Position numbers and translations under genes: made by a program
Part shown: in pieces, positions 1-8,656 of the stretch
Position numbering within the stretch: the first letter of the stretch is position 1
Layout of the letters: each line of letters starts with the position of its first letter
Origin: DATNPX01 sp036702975
GTDB lineage: Bacteria > Cyanobacteriota > Vampirovibrionia > Obscuribacterales > Obscuribacteraceae
DNA length: 64,000 nt
Assembly: GCA_036702975.1 (NCBI GenBank)
Contig: DATNPX010000054.1
Coordinates: 1 to 64,000 of the forward strand
Direction of reading: 5' to 3'
The notes under the pieces: generated by a model
Databases searched by the model: none
What the model saw: only the letters and a program-made list of their open reading frames with translations
What the model was told of the DNA's origin: nothing

Positions 1-75
1 CAAACAATTCACGCAAACGCTTCATGCAAATATTCACTCAAACAATTCACGCAAACATTTCATGCAAACATTTCA
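1..75. repeat. 75-bp inverted repeat, left copy
   Basis: These 75 bases are the exact reverse complement of 1328-1402, checked base by base; identity stops at 76. The copy reaches the window edge, so it may be longer. It consists of degenerate 12-13-bp units of the form CAAACAWTTCAYG. It replaces the expected continuation of smc: homology to SMC ends at about base 76 and the frame then runs into a stop at 47-49 inside the repeat. This could be a true inverted duplication or a fold-back or assembly artefact at a contig end. Confidence 0.9.
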
Positions 76-706
76 GGTCGAGATATTTCAAGGCTTGGTC
101 GCGATCGGCCCGCAAGACTTCCAGCCGGTCCATAATCTCAGCCAGGATAATTTTCTGATGCTCTATCTTTTCTCCGACCGAGTCTAGTTCCTGTTTCGCT
201 TGATCGATGCGTCGGTCGAACTCGGCTACGCCGGCTAGTTCGTCAATGATCTTTCTTCGCTCACTTGCGCTCATCGTGACGATGCCGGTTACGTCACCTT
301 GCATGATGACGTTGAAACCAGTCGGGCTCACGTTATATTTCATCAACTCGTCATGTATATCCGACAAGGTGGCACCTTTGCCGTTAAGCTGATATGTGCT
401 CGTATAACCATTGTCTTTGACTTTGATGCGGCGTTTCACTTCCAACTCTGCGTCCGCATCGTTTGTGAAGCGCACTGTGACTGAAGCTTCCTTCCGCCCG
501 CTCAAGTTGTTCAAGAGATCTGGAAGTCTTTCGGCACGCATCGAACGAGTAGAGGACAGCCCTAACGCGAACAAGAGACTGTCGATGATGTTTGATTTGC
601 CGGAACCATTCGGACCAGAGATTGTCGTGAAGCCGTCCAAAAGAGGCACCAGCGTGTGTTTGCCGAATGACTTGAAGTTATCAAGTTCAATTTCTTTGAT
701 TCGCAA
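47..706 (-). CDS. smc: SMC chromosome-segregation ATPase, broken N-terminal fragment
   Basis: This is the N-terminal ATPase head of SMC, the condensin subunit that organises and segregates the chromosome. Walker A GPNGSGKS lies at residues 31-38; the family motifs FNVIMQGDV, near 140, and DELAGVAEFDRRI follow, then the start of the coiled coil. I prefer the TTG at 706 because GGGAG lies 7 bases upstream and the protein then begins MRIKEIELDNFKSFG as in homologues; an upstream ATG at 730 is also open. The family is usually about 1200 residues. Here about 210 residues are SMC-like, then seven or so residues are read from the 75-bp repeat before a stop. Coiled coil, hinge and C-terminal head are missing, so this fragment cannot be functional as it stands. 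The break coincides with the repeat edge. Confidence 0.85.
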   Translation of the reverse strand: MRIKEIELDNFKSFGKHTLVPLLDGFTTISGPNGSGKSNIIDSLLFALGLSSTRSMRAERLPDLLNNLSGRKEASVTVRFTNDADAELEVKRRIKVKDNGYTSTYQLNGKGATLSDIHDELMKYNVSPTGFNVIMQGDVTGIVTMSASERRKIIDELAGVAEFDRRIDQAKQELDSVGEKIEHQKIILAEIMDRLEVLRADRDQALKYLDLKCLHEMFA

Positions 707-730
707 ACAACTACTCCCGCTAATGCCCAC

Positions 731-1695
731 ACAGTGCGAATTAGACTACACACTGCATTTGGTGTCAAGATTTTTTACGATTCGAGGAAAACTGGTCGCT
801 TCGGCTTCCACTATCCACGGGCATTTTAAAGGTTGCATCACATCTTTGTCACCACTATTGGTAGTCGCTATATATCCTCTATCGACTCAGTATCGCTTGT
901 TAGAATCGTATATGGCTTCTTTATACGTGCTGCCTTCTGCCCAATAGACAAAGCTGTTTAGTAACGAGGCCTTTCTTACATGAAACCAATCACGGTGCTA
1001 GGTTTGATTTTCATTTCTGCCAATCTTTTTATTTTTCGAACCTGGCTTTGAGACCCGGACCGCTTGAGCGGCAATCGTTCTGGCGAACGCATGGATTGCG
1101 TCTCACTGTTTCGATTTTTATGATTTTCATGGGTTCGTCTTGCCGAATAGCTCTTGCTGCTCTTACAGAGAGCTAATTGCAGTATATCCAGACTTCACTC
1201 CAAATATTCAAAAAGACTGGGTCAGCTGCTTATTTGGCTGGGAAAATCTCGCCGTCACTTGCAGGCTCGAACTTCCTTGCCGAGCGAGTTGTTCCATCCA
1301 TTGAAATATCTGCATGAATTGTTTGCATGAAATGTTTGCATGAAATGTTTGCGTGAATTGTTTGAGTGAATATTTGCATGAAGCGTTTGCGTGAATTGTT
1401 TGTGACAGTCGCGATTGTGCTGTACGCCATGTGAATACATCGCTGTTATTGTTCGAGAGCTAAAAATCTCGTTCGCAAGCGTCGGATAATGGTCGAGAAT
1501 CTGACAAATTTGCCTGGGCAGCAGCCGAAAAACGCCTCATTTCAAGGTTGTTCACGCTTATTGAAGATCATGCCTGCAGTGTGTAATCCTGGTGCATTTC
1601 GAGTGTTATCTAAGTGGGAGTAGGGCATAAAAAACCAAGAGAGTCATGCGCTAGCTCTTGAGAAGCCTGCTCGCTAATCAGCTGAAGGGGATAAT
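731..1695. other. Intergenic region with a 13-bp repeat array
   Basis: About 965 bases with no convincing gene. The only structure I see is the 13-bp tandem array at 1313-1402. An open frame of 23 codons starts at 979 but has no coding support. No tRNA-like fold or clear promoter was recognised, apart from the ribosome-binding site of the next gene near 1685. Confidence 0.6.
1313..1402 (+). repeat. Seven-unit 13-bp tandem repeat (minisatellite)
   Basis: Seven head-to-tail units begin at 1313, 1326, 1339, 1352, 1365, 1377 and 1390. All are 13 bp except the fifth, which is 12 bp. The consensus is CRTGAAWTGTTTG. Bases 1328-1402 are repeated in inverted orientation at 1-75. Confidence 0.9.
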
Positions 1696-3345
1696 TTGTC
1701 TGGGTCGGAGACGGTTAAGCCAGTACCGCGGTTGCCAAGCAACCCGTCGATGAGTGACATCCATCACTTTTTGACTCGTACCATGGAAAACCGGGGTGAA
1801 GTTATCGAGATCAGTTGGTTCCCACCAGACGGACTGATGGAATATCGGCTGAAAGTACAGTCTTCACCCAAGGGTGGGGATGCTGAATGGTCTATGTACG
1901 CTGGCGCTGGAAAAGCAGCCAGCCTTCTCTGGACCTATGTTAGCTGCGATGTCTTGCTCGTCTATAATCTGGTTTTGCAGTCCAGTGGCGCGGCAAGAGA
2001 GCAAAGCACTTCTTCTGAAGGCCGCAACGGTGGCAATATGCCTCGCACCGAAGATACCTTCTATCGTTTGGAGCCCTACGCTCAGGTGACTTCATCTCAG
2101 GAGCAGAACCTGGCCTCCCAGAGAATAACGGGTGGCTTGCCTGCGATCAATGAATCGGAAGGTGTGGCGCCCCGAGCCCCATCTCGCCCTACCCGTAGTC
2201 GCGGTGCCTTGAATGGCGATTTGGCGCACGTGCAGATGCCAACCCTTCTGCAGTCTGTTTTGATGGCGAAGATGAATGGCTGTCTGGAAGTGAAACGCGA
2301 TGACGATGAGGCCGAGATTTTCTTCGTTAACGGTGTACCAACGCATGCTGTATGCGCTTCTGGATCTTCAGGTGAAGAGACTTTATTTGAGCTTTTGGGG
2401 TGGAAGGAAGGTGATTTCCACTTTGAACCTGACAAAGCAGCAGAGGAAGCGACGATCAAACAGCCGCTAGACTCGCTTCTGCTTCAAGGGATGCAGCTGA
2501 TAGATAACGAAGCCTATTTAGCCAATGCGGGCTTGAGACCAGGCTCTATCATAACTCCGAAGCACCGTGGACTCTCAACTGAAGATTTCGAATCGATTGT
2601 GGCTAACGGTGCGCCTCTCAATATGTCAGTCCAGAAGTCGTTCTATCAAGCCATTGATGGACTGAAGACAGCGGAACAGATCGCGCGCAGCCTCAATCTT
2701 CCACGCAGCCGCTGGGTGCCGATCATGTGCAACATGCTGCGCTGTGATCTGATTACGCTCAATGCCGGAATGGACGGCAAAAAGCTGATATCCAGGCTAG
2801 AGCCAAAGGTAATTGATAAGCGCGCGATTCACAACGTGATGATGAGTTTGCGTCGCGCTGATACAGGCATGTTTACTTATCCTGCGTTCCTTTATTTCCT
2901 TGAGCAAGAATATTTTCGAGCTTATCGTTCTGCCAGCCCGCTTTCGGTTGTAATTTTCCAAATGCGTATGAAGAGTCAGGACCAGTCAGATCCAGTGCGG
3001 GAGCCGCTCTCCTTCGAAGCTTTGTCGGAGGCCGTTAGACGCATGAGTCGTGTCAAACGCAATCAAGATTTGCTGTCACACTATGAGACTTTTGACTATG
3101 CATTTTTGCTGCCGAACACCAAATCTGTAGGTGTAGAAGCCTTTATACGGCGCATTACCAAAGCTGTCACTGAGGAACCGCTGGTCGCTGGCACGCCTCG
3201 CGATATGGTGGAAATGACCTTTGGATCTGCCTGCATTCCTGAAGATACGCTTGAATTGAGCCTTTTACTGTCAGCTGCCGAAGTGGCAAAGAATGCTGCA
3301 CAGCACACTGAGTCGCAGCTGGTCTTCTATCATCAGTTGATTTAG
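1696..3345 (+). CDS. PATAN/DUF4388 protein with degenerate GGDEF domain
   Basis: A 549-residue cytoplasmic signalling protein. It starts with TTG, preceded by GAAGGGG. Residues about 175-265 match the PATAN (DUF4388) pattern, with MPTLLQSVLMAKMNGCLEV, then FFVNGVPTHA, then LGWKEGDFHF. PATAN domains occur in cyanobacterial and deltaproteobacterial response-regulator systems, where they are thought to mediate protein contacts. Residues about 390-545 have the outline of a diguanylate-cyclase domain (SPLSVVIFQM, then YETFDYAFLLPNT), but the GGDEF signature reads YETFDYAF, so cyclase activity is not expected. Residues 1-90 are unassigned and 100-175 look disordered. The role is probably scaffold or sensor; the partner is unknown. 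Confidence 0.75.
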   Translation: MSGSETVKPVPRLPSNPSMSDIHHFLTRTMENRGEVIEISWFPPDGLMEYRLKVQSSPKGGDAEWSMYAGAGKAASLLWTYVSCDVLLVYNLVLQSSGAAREQSTSSEGRNGGNMPRTEDTFYRLEPYAQVTSSQEQNLASQRITGGLPAINESEGVAPRAPSRPTRSRGALNGDLAHVQMPTLLQSVLMAKMNGCLEVKRDDDEAEIFFVNGVPTHAVCASGSSGEETLFELLGWKEGDFHFEPDKAAEEATIKQPLDSLLLQGMQLIDNEAYLANAGLRPGSIITPKHRGLSTEDFESIVANGAPLNMSVQKSFYQAIDGLKTAEQIARSLNLPRSRWVPIMCNMLRCDLITLNAGMDGKKLISRLEPKVIDKRAIHNVMMSLRRADTGMFTYPAFLYFLEQEYFRAYRSASPLSVVIFQMRMKSQDQSDPVREPLSFEALSEAVRRMSRVKRNQDLLSHYETFDYAFLLPNTKSVGVEAFIRRITKAVTEEPLVAGTPRDMVEMTFGSACIPEDTLELSLLLSAAEVAKNAAQHTESQLVFYHQLI

Positions 3346-3499
3346 CTTTCAATATTAGTTTCGTTACATCTGCTCCCCTCGGAAAGCTGGCTGCAGTCGG
3401 GCTGAGCAGTAGCTTCGCCGCGTGCATAAGGCTAAGGCTAAGAAAAGCTAAGACGTTGCGGCTGGAAGCAAGTTAGACTAGCGATCGCTTGAAGGAGCA

Positions 3500-3886
3500 T
3501 TGGAGGCGTTTTTGAGCCCACTCGCGACAATTCTGTGGATTACCAATCTATTTATAGATACGTTTGGCCAACTCTCGTTTAAAGCAGCTGCCAATGTTCC
3601 TGCTGCCGAAGGAGTCGCAGATCGCTGGCGTGCCATGCTCGGTAACCACTGGATTTGGCTCGGAATCAGTACTTACATAGTAGAGTTTTTCGTATATCTT
3701 GCGTTTCTCACCAACGTGCCGCTCTCTCAGGGTGTTCTCATGGGTAGCCTGAATATTGTGGTGGTCATGCTTGGTGGGAAGATCTTCTTCAAGGAGGCAT
3801 TGACGCCTACTCGTATGTTAGCCACGTTTCTGATCGCGATCGGTGTTGCGCTCGTTGGTTGGGGTGGCGGAGGCGGCAGAACATGA
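3500..3886 (+). CDS. Small EamA/SMR-like membrane transporter, subunit 1
   Basis: A 128-residue inner-membrane protein with about four hydrophobic helices. It resembles half of an EamA/DMT transporter; the stretch PLSQGVLMGSLNIVVVMLGG followed by FFKEALTP is typical of the fourth or ninth helix region of DMT proteins. The start is uncertain: TTG at 3500 has AAGGAG only 2 bases away, while TTG at 3512 has GGAGG (3502-3506) at a better distance. The stop overlaps the start of the next gene as ATGA, so the two proteins are translated together and probably form a heterodimer, as ArnE/ArnF or MdtI/MdtJ do. The substrate cannot be told. Confidence 0.7.
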   Translation: MEAFLSPLATILWITNLFIDTFGQLSFKAAANVPAAEGVADRWRAMLGNHWIWLGISTYIVEFFVYLAFLTNVPLSQGVLMGSLNIVVVMLGGKIFFKEALTPTRMLATFLIAIGVALVGWGGGGGRT

Positions 3887-4335
3887 CGCGATTCTATATC
3901 GTCGGTTTCTTCGTCTTGATGTGTTTCGATACGCTGGCTCAGATGGGTTTTAATTCGGCAGCGGCTACTGCTGATGCGTATTTTCCAAAGGTTCTAGATG
4001 GCGCTGCGATATTGATCTGGATCACGCAGCTATTGGTTCGGCAGCGCATCTTTCTTCCAGTCATTGGATACCTTGGTGCTTTCATTACGTGGATGACGCT
4101 GTTAAAACATGCGCCAATTGGACCAGCCTTTGCTGCTTCGCACTTGCACATAGTCAGTGTTGTTCTGCTGTCTTGTTTGTTCCTGCACGAGAAATTGACT
4201 TGGTTGCAGGTATGCGGCTGTCTGTTCATTCTTGGTGGCATCTTTGTTTTGGCTGCAGAAACGGGCGGCGAGCAAAAGCTCGTGATGGAAGATTCTGAGG
4301 ACCATCAAAAAAAAAGCCACATTAGTCAGGCTTGA
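3883..4335 (+). CDS. Small EamA/SMR-like membrane transporter, subunit 2
   Basis: A 150-residue membrane protein with four predicted helices and a short polar, lysine-rich tail. ATG at 3883 overlaps the preceding TGA (ATGA). The segment APIGPAFAASHLHIVSVVLL, followed by FLHEKLTWLQVCGC, carries the DMT pattern of a helix followed by a conserved glutamate before the last helix. With its coupled neighbour it would rebuild a complete eight-helix transporter. A role in small-molecule or lipid-linked sugar export is possible by analogy to ArnE/ArnF, but nothing here fixes it. Confidence 0.7.
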   Translation: MTRFYIVGFFVLMCFDTLAQMGFNSAAATADAYFPKVLDGAAILIWITQLLVRQRIFLPVIGYLGAFITWMTLLKHAPIGPAFAASHLHIVSVVLLSCLFLHEKLTWLQVCGCLFILGGIFVLAAETGGEQKLVMEDSEDHQKKSHISQA

Positions 4336-4727
4336 TTGGTCTAGGCGGTGTTGCCTTTTCGAAAAATGGCAGGAGCTCTTCGCGTGGTATCGAATTTGGT
4401 GACTAGGCATCATGCGTGATGTCAGACGGGGCCCTCTCCGTCTTATTTCCCCCTCTCTTTTGGATGTCGCGCACGACCGTCTCTGGTTTACATGGCTTTA
4501 CCCAAATGCATGGTTCAAAAACCTGGACAACATTGGCGTTCATCCCAACCGCACCTCAATGCACATCGTTCAAGGCCGCAGAGATACCTCGTTTCCGACT
4601 TACTTGGACAGGCGCTTTTGCGCTGCAGGCATACATATGTCTGAGCGCGTTTACTCTCTCGTTGACTCGGGCATTTGATCTTCAAGTCACAGCGATAAAG
4701 TGCATTCAGAGAGGCCGCTAGCAAATA
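4336..4727. other. Intergenic region, nothing recognised
   Basis: About 390 bases between the transporter pair and the DHH gene. Two overlapping open frames (4412-4678 and 4416-4721) lack a ribosome-binding site and their products show no recognisable pattern, so I treat the stretch as the non-coding leader of the next gene. No hairpin with a T-run was seen. Confidence 0.5.
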
Positions 4728-5696
4728 ATGACTAAATCAAATACGGGTGCTGGCACCGTGGAAAAATCCGCCACCAAATTCAGACTGGTAACTCGAAGCG
4801 ATTTCGACGGGTTAGTCTGTGCCGTGTTGCTTAAACACTTGGATATGATCGACAGCATTCTGTTTGTGCATCCAAAGGACATGCAAGACGGAAAGGTCGA
4901 TATCACTGAGAACGACATTACTACGAACCTTCCATACGTCGACGGTGTACACCTGTCATTCGACCATCATTTGAGCGAGACTATTCGTAACAAGAACAAG
5001 AAAAAGAACCACATCATCGATGCCAACGCCATGTCTGCGGCGCGTGTCGTCTATGATCATTTCGGTGGCAATAAGACGTTTCCAAAAGATTGGGACACGA
5101 TGATGGAAGCCGTCGACAAAGCTGATGCTGCTCAGTTTACGCAAGCTGAAATTCTCAATCCGTCTGGATGGGTCTTGCTCAACTACTTGATGGATCCGCG
5201 CACCGGATTAGGTCGTTTCAGGAATTTTCGCATCTCTAACTACAACTTGATGATGGATCTCATCGACTACTGCAAAGATCATTCAATCGATGAAATAATG
5301 AAAATGCCAGATGTACAGGAGAGAGTTGATCTATACAACGAGCAGACAGAGTTGTTCAAAGATCAAGTCGAACGTTGTTCTTCGATTCACAAAAAGCTGA
5401 TCGTGCTTGATTTGCGTAACGAAGAGACAATCTACGCCGGTAATAGATTCATGATCTATGCTCTGCATCCCGAGTGCAATATTTCGATGCATGTTCTTTG
5501 GGGTTTGCGTAAGCAAAATACCGTTTTTGCTATCGGTAAGTCGATCATCGACAGACGTTCCAAAACAAACGTTGGCGAGCTTTGTTTGAAGTATGGTGGC
5601 GGCGGTCATGAAAAAGCCGGTACGTGCCAGATCGAAAACGAGAGAGCCGAAGAGGTCATGAACGACTTGATCGAACAGATCAACAAAGACGGTTAG
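4728..5696 (+). CDS. DHH-family phosphoesterase (NrnA/exopolyphosphatase-like)
   Basis: A 322-residue soluble protein of the DHH/DHHA1 superfamily, whose members hydrolyse phosphodiester or phosphoanhydride bonds in oligonucleotides, cyclic dinucleotides or polyphosphate using two metal ions. Metal-binding motifs are visible: S-D-F-D-G (D25, D27), D79-H80-H81, D134 or D137 in AVDKADAAQF, and the DHHA1 substrate motif GGGGHEKAG at 290-298. ATG 4728 is the only good start. It is monocistronic. The exact substrate cannot be decided; many such proteins are annotated as exopolyphosphatase without evidence. Confidence 0.8.
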   Translation: MTKSNTGAGTVEKSATKFRLVTRSDFDGLVCAVLLKHLDMIDSILFVHPKDMQDGKVDITENDITTNLPYVDGVHLSFDHHLSETIRNKNKKKNHIIDANAMSAARVVYDHFGGNKTFPKDWDTMMEAVDKADAAQFTQAEILNPSGWVLLNYLMDPRTGLGRFRNFRISNYNLMMDLIDYCKDHSIDEIMKMPDVQERVDLYNEQTELFKDQVERCSSIHKKLIVLDLRNEETIYAGNRFMIYALHPECNISMHVLWGLRKQNTVFAIGKSIIDRRSKTNVGELCLKYGGGGHEKAGTCQIENERAEEVMNDLIEQINKDG

Positions 5697-5812
5697 CCTC
5701 TTCCGTTGCTGCCGGTCAATAACGTTCAGCAGGTTTTGTGCCGCATCATTTTCACGAAGCGGCAGAGACCGTAGCTCGAAAGACCTGCCCACCAGATTGA
5801 TACTCAAAGTCG

Positions 5813-5828
5813 CCAGCCTCGAGGCTGG
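5813..5828. other. 16-bp perfect palindrome between convergent genes
   Basis: CCAGCCTCGAGGCTGG is its own reverse complement and lies in the short gap between the DHH gene (ending 5696) and the convergent gene ending at 5872. It could fold as a 6-bp stem with a TCGA loop on either strand. It has no T-run, so it would be a weak or Rho-assisted terminator, or a protein-binding site. Confidence 0.5.
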
Positions 5829-5871
5829 TAATTCGTTCAACCAATTTGGCGTGAGGCCCAGCTTCGCAGTT

Positions 5872-7167
5872 TTAGATATTGAGCCAGACGAAGTTGCCTT
5901 GTCTGTTTACGTAACCCCAGCGACCCATCTCCGGTTGATAGAAAGCATTATAGAAATAGATGACGTTGAAGGTCTGTGATACCGGCACGCCAAATTTGTC
6001 TGGGAATCTGCCTGTAATCGGCTCTACTGTTTCAACGGATATCGGTCCTGAATAGTCTGGATCAGGGCCTTTCCGATAAGCACTCTCGCCGGCCTGTCGC
6101 CACTGGTCGTTGTAGGTTACATAGAACCACGGCGTTGGCAGATAGTTTGGTTGACACATAAAGCCATTAGGGGCGGTGCCAAATTGAGCCGGCCAGTCCC
6201 AGCCGAACCAATCCGATTTGACTTGTACGGCGCTTCCTAAGACAAACCCATTGCAATAAGTCAAATCGGGCTTTCGCTCGTACCAGACTGGGTACTGTGT
6301 TGGCTGTACTTCTCGGATATAAGTATTTTTCTTGTTGATAGAAATGACTTGATGATTGACATAGGCTGGATAGTCACTCAAATAAGTGTTTAGTTGGAAC
6401 GCTTTGTTGTCAGCAAAGTTTTTGGGCGTCATGGTACCGGGGACTGCTGACAATTGTGCTTGCAGATTGGCCTGGAATGTTTGAGCCTGGTGGCGCTGTT
6501 CACCGGTTGCAGTCTTTATGATAACGGGCATGGCGACTGCGTTTTTCGACTGTCCTGGTTTGATATTGAGTGAGGGAAGTTGAGTGCGGTCGATTGTTTT
6601 TCTTGGACCGGAGAAGCTTGTATGAAGAACGTCTTTGTGCTGTTCCTTGAACGTCAGCTCGCCTTCATCAACGGCTGCAGCTTCAAGCTTCGTCTCGGCA
6701 GGCTTTTCTTGAGCACTCGCTAACTTCATCTCCTCGAGTTCACGCTGGTGCGCCTTTCTGTTTGCCTCCCGCTCCAGCCGTGCCCTTTCGTCTTCTTCTC
6801 TAGATTTGGCGAGGTTTGCACGAGCCACACTCTGAGTCTGCTTCAGCTGCTCTTGCATCAAGCGCTGATTCTCTTCTGCGAATCTCATTTGAGACTGCTG
6901 GGCCTTGATTTGGAATTCTTGAATTTTGCGAGCTTCCGCCTTTGCAGTCGGAGTTGGAGATGCGTTCTTGTCTGGTTGTGCTGCGCCTGTCTGCTCGGTT
7001 TTATTGGAGGAGACCGAAGCTGTTGAGCTACCCGAGGTTGCTGACGTCTTGTGTATTTTGGCACGCTTGGGAGCAGAATGAGCCGGTTGCTCTCCTGCGG
7101 CAAGACTCACAGTCGTACTGAGCAAGATGACTCCTGTCCAGTTGTAAACTGAAGAGCGCCGAACCAT
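5872..7167 (-). CDS. Exported coiled-coil protein of unknown function
   Basis: 431 residues. The N-terminus (basic MVRRSS, then a hydrophobic stretch ending near SLAAGEQPAHSA) looks like a signal peptide. Residues about 30-75 are Ser/Thr/Lys-rich and probably disordered. Residues about 80-170 are rich in Gln, Glu, Arg and Ala and predict a long coiled coil. The C-terminal half (about 215-431) is aromatic-rich, with many Tyr, Trp and Pro, and ends in WGYVNRQGNFVWLNI, suggesting a folded extracytoplasmic domain. GAGAGG precedes ATG at a good distance. I do not recognise the family. It may be a cell-envelope protein; no enzyme motif is visible. Confidence 0.65.
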   Translation of the reverse strand: MVRRSSVYNWTGVILLSTTVSLAAGEQPAHSAPKRAKIHKTSATSGSSTASVSSNKTEQTGAAQPDKNASPTPTAKAEARKIQEFQIKAQQSQMRFAEENQRLMQEQLKQTQSVARANLAKSREEDERARLEREANRKAHQRELEEMKLASAQEKPAETKLEAAAVDEGELTFKEQHKDVLHTSFSGPRKTIDRTQLPSLNIKPGQSKNAVAMPVIIKTATGEQRHQAQTFQANLQAQLSAVPGTMTPKNFADNKAFQLNTYLSDYPAYVNHQVISINKKNTYIREVQPTQYPVWYERKPDLTYCNGFVLGSAVQVKSDWFGWDWPAQFGTAPNGFMCQPNYLPTPWFYVTYNDQWRQAGESAYRKGPDPDYSGPISVETVEPITGRFPDKFGVPVSQTFNVIYFYNAFYQPEMGRWGYVNRQGNFVWLNI

Positions 7168-7277
7168 GTTATTGACCTCTCAGAGACACAACCTATTTGT
7201 CAACATGCGCTTTTAGCAAATGCGACAGTGCTACAGACTAGCAGACCGGGCTCGTCTATGCTGTGCTTGTTTACTAA

Positions 7278-8519
7278 TTACACCTCTATTTCTACTTCCA
7301 TAACCGCTGCAGTATCGGGATCGCCGTTTGGGTGTAGCGGCGAGTGATTGTCCGCACTGTCGGTGCCTGTTATAGATTCGGACCTTCGCCACTGTCCTTT
7401 TGCCTTGGGGTTCTTAGACAGCAGAACCAATGGCAGAGCCGCTACCGGAGCCGCTGCACAGCAGAGGATTGCTCCTGTATAGCCCAATCCGAGCACAGTT
7501 GCCGCGGTTGCAACTCCTGCACCACATGCAGCTCCAGCGCCGAGTGAGAAATTGTATGCGCCCATTGCCGCTCCGCGTGTACGAGGAGAACTTTGCTCGA
7601 ACAAAAGCGCCAACGATACTGGAACGATAGAAGACCAGGCTGAACCCAAACACATTCCAGCGATGACTACGCTCAGTAAGTTATGTGCGGAAGCTGCCAG
7701 AGCGCAGCCGACGATCTGGAAGATGGCTGTGGGAATGGCCATTTTCCGCGCGCCGAATTTTTCTACGAATCGACTCGCTGGATAGCGCAGCAAAACCGTG
7801 GTCAGCGCGGATGCGCTGAAGATAGTGGCACCATTAGCAATACCGCGGTCGTGAAATGTCAAAACGGCGAGCGAACCGTTGACCCCCCCTTGCAACGCGC
7901 AAGATGTCGCGAATAAGATAGCCGGTGCCCAGGTGCTTCGCATCATAATTCTTCGTTTCGACGACGCCGAAATCTTCATGTCGTGTTTTTCCGGCAAGCG
8001 CGTCAAAAGAATTGCGCCGATGACGATCAAAATCTCTGCCCACAGGTATTGCACTCGGCCGATGCCGTGTTGCCACATATAAACTGCTAATGCCGGTGCA
8101 AGAGCGAAACAGAAGTTACCAATGATACCCATGGTGGCGGTGGCCGAAACTGCTCGTTCTTTTGACACAATTGTGCTGCCGTACGCAAATTCAGCCGTCA
8201 TAAACGCCGAAAGTGACACAGAGCGCAGTGCCATAAAAACGGCCGCCAGTAAAGGACCAGGCAAAAACGCAAGTGCCGTCATCGTAATGAAACTAGCTCC
8301 AATGGCAAAACGCATGGTGGCTAATCGTCCAATTCTATCTACGAGAGCACCAATTGGTATGCTCACGATCAGCGCTGTGAACATACCGGAACCCATGGCT
8401 AAAGCGATCTGTTCGCGCGTCGCGCCTTCGTGCTCGAGTGCCAGCGGCAGAGAGCCAACTGGCAAATTGAGCACTACTTCCAGACAAAAAGCTGATAAAA
8501 GTAGCAATACGTAAGTCAT
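7278..8519 (-). CDS. MFS transporter
   Basis: 413 residues with about 12 hydrophobic helices in two halves. The loop between helices 2 and 3 carries the MFS motif A as GALVDRIGRLATMR, with a matching but weaker copy in the second half (ASRFVEKFGARKMA). It resembles drug/metabolite antiporters of the major facilitator superfamily. The last 40 residues are polar. It sits alone, divergent from waaA, with no clear ribosome-binding site. The substrate cannot be inferred. Confidence 0.8.
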   Translation of the reverse strand: MTYVLLLLSAFCLEVVLNLPVGSLPLALEHEGATREQIALAMGSGMFTALIVSIPIGALVDRIGRLATMRFAIGASFITMTALAFLPGPLLAAVFMALRSVSLSAFMTAEFAYGSTIVSKERAVSATATMGIIGNFCFALAPALAVYMWQHGIGRVQYLWAEILIVIGAILLTRLPEKHDMKISASSKRRIMMRSTWAPAILFATSCALQGGVNGSLAVLTFHDRGIANGATIFSASALTTVLLRYPASRFVEKFGARKMAIPTAIFQIVGCALAASAHNLLSVVIAGMCLGSAWSSIVPVSLALLFEQSSPRTRGAAMGAYNFSLGAGAACGAGVATAATVLGLGYTGAILCCAAAPVAALPLVLLSKNPKAKGQWRRSESITGTDSADNHSPLHPNGDPDTAAVMEVEIEV

Positions 8520-8656
8520 TGGCTAATTCTAACTTTAGCTTCTTGAAAAGTCTCGATTGGAAGGCGAAACGACATATTTATTAGCAAGGCTATCTGGCAT
8601 GAGCCTTTTCGACCGATTACACTGTTAGTTTGGCTGCCTTTTGTCGCGTTGTCGTA

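Noticed and set aside
207..947. Open frames on the plus strand opposite smc and beyond
   Set aside because: They lie antisense to clear SMC coding sequence or in the non-coding gap, with no ribosome-binding site and no recognisable product.
4412..4721. Two overlapping open frames of 88 and 101 codons
   Set aside because: No ribosome-binding site, no known pattern, atypical composition; kept as intergenic.
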